NCBI GenBank assembly: GCA_023264755.1
Contig: JAHFVB010000058.1
Location: 1 to 13,865, forward strand
DNA from: Mycobacterium sp.
GTDB lineage: Bacteria; Actinomycetota; Actinomycetes; Mycobacteriales; Mycobacteriaceae
Direction of reading: 5' to 3'
Length of the DNA: 13,865 nucleotides
This document shows positions 13,515 to 13,865 of the stretch, one piece after another (the first letter of the stretch is position 1; every line of letters starts with the position of its first letter). Both the position numbers and the translations under genes were made by a program. The notes beneath the pieces are model-generated. The model made no database searches. It was not told the origin of the DNA and saw only the letters and a list, made by a program, of their open reading frames with translations.

Positions 13515-13865
13515 GGCGGACCGCAGTGGTGCTCGGGTTGGTACTGGCCCTGCTGGGCTGTCATTCGAATCGGGCTGGCGCGCAGCCACTTGCCGTCAAC
13601 CTCGACCAGGCGTTCACCCTGGCCGGTGGCCAGGAGGCCACGATCAACGGCGAGAACATGCGGCTGCGCTTCGACCAGGTGCTGGAGGACTCGCGCTGCC
13701 CCAAACGCGTCGAATGCTTCTGGACCGGCCAGGCCCGAATCGCCGTCATGGTCGAACCGAACGGACGGGGTGAGAACGAACTCGAGTTCAACACCAACCC
13801 CGCTCCGGGCCAGAACACTCAGACGGCCCGGGTGGACGAGTACACGATCACGCTGCGCTCCCTCG
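13511..13865 (+). CDS. Putative lipoprotein (3' end beyond the window)
   Basis: An open frame from GTG 13511 running off the window with no stop, 118 codons visible. The N-terminus is a lipoprotein signal: MRRTAVVLGLVLALLGC, two arginines, a hydrophobic core and a lipobox LLGC with the acylated cysteine at residue 16. The mature part is exported and anchored to the membrane. It carries DSRCPKRVECFWTGQARI (~56-73), a pattern with two cysteines and a tryptophan that I recognise as recurring in small secreted beta-rich proteins of unknown function. The start GTGA overlaps the GCS2-family stop by four bases, so it is translationally coupled. The function is unknown; the overlap suggests a shared envelope-related role, but this is inference. 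The C-terminus is missing. Confidence 0.8.
   Translation, partial: MRRTAVVLGLVLALLGCHSNRAGAQPLAVNLDQAFTLAGGQEATINGENMRLRFDQVLEDSRCPKRVECFWTGQARIAVMVEPNGRGENELEFNTNPAPGQNTQTARVDEYTITLRSL

Overview
The window reads as chromosomal DNA of a high-GC actinomycete, most likely a Mycobacterium (Mycolicibacterium type). This rests on the strong G/C bias at third codon positions, the frequent GTG starts, several starts that look leaderless (a TANNNT -10 hexamer 6-7 nt before the start codon), and close resemblance of GlpK, the GCS2-family ligase and the GlyPhe-rich PadR to mycobacterial proteins I know. Assignments come from motifs and memory of families. No database search was run.

Layout. 1-2600: a perfect palindrome at the window edge, an AraC-type regulator (+), then convergent to it a CPA2-type cation/proton antiporter (-) preceded on the same strand by a small ParB-like protein. 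2634-4794: a TetR repressor (-) divergent from a carotenoid cleavage oxygenase (+), with two copies of a 13-bp operator between them. 4860-7252: a GntR/FCD regulator followed by an NCS1-type nucleobase/hydantoin permease, with a candidate promoter and operator in the gap. 7320-8669: two unrelated PadR regulators in tandem, the second with a clear promoter overlapped by an inverted repeat. 8784-9638: an aldo/keto reductase. 9690-11207 (-): glycerol kinase, interrupted near its end by an in-frame amber codon. 11246-13865 (+): three overlapping genes, a SAM methyltransferase, a GCS2-family carboxylate-amine ligase and a lipoprotein cut by the window end.

How the genes work together. The window is mostly small regulator-target modules: TetR with the oxygenase, GntR with the permease, and PadR acting on itself. 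They are separated by unusually long, near-perfect palindromes at 1-42, 7269-7310, 8678-8722 and 9641-9693, which probably end transcription. The tightly overlapping methyltransferase/GCS2/lipoprotein set is the best candidate for an undescribed function. The most consequential single lesion is the glpK nonsense codon, which removes the last 27 residues. A 27-bp tandem duplication at the stop codon of the oxygenase gene looks recent. I saw no tRNA, rRNA, CRISPR, insertion sequence or prophage gene.
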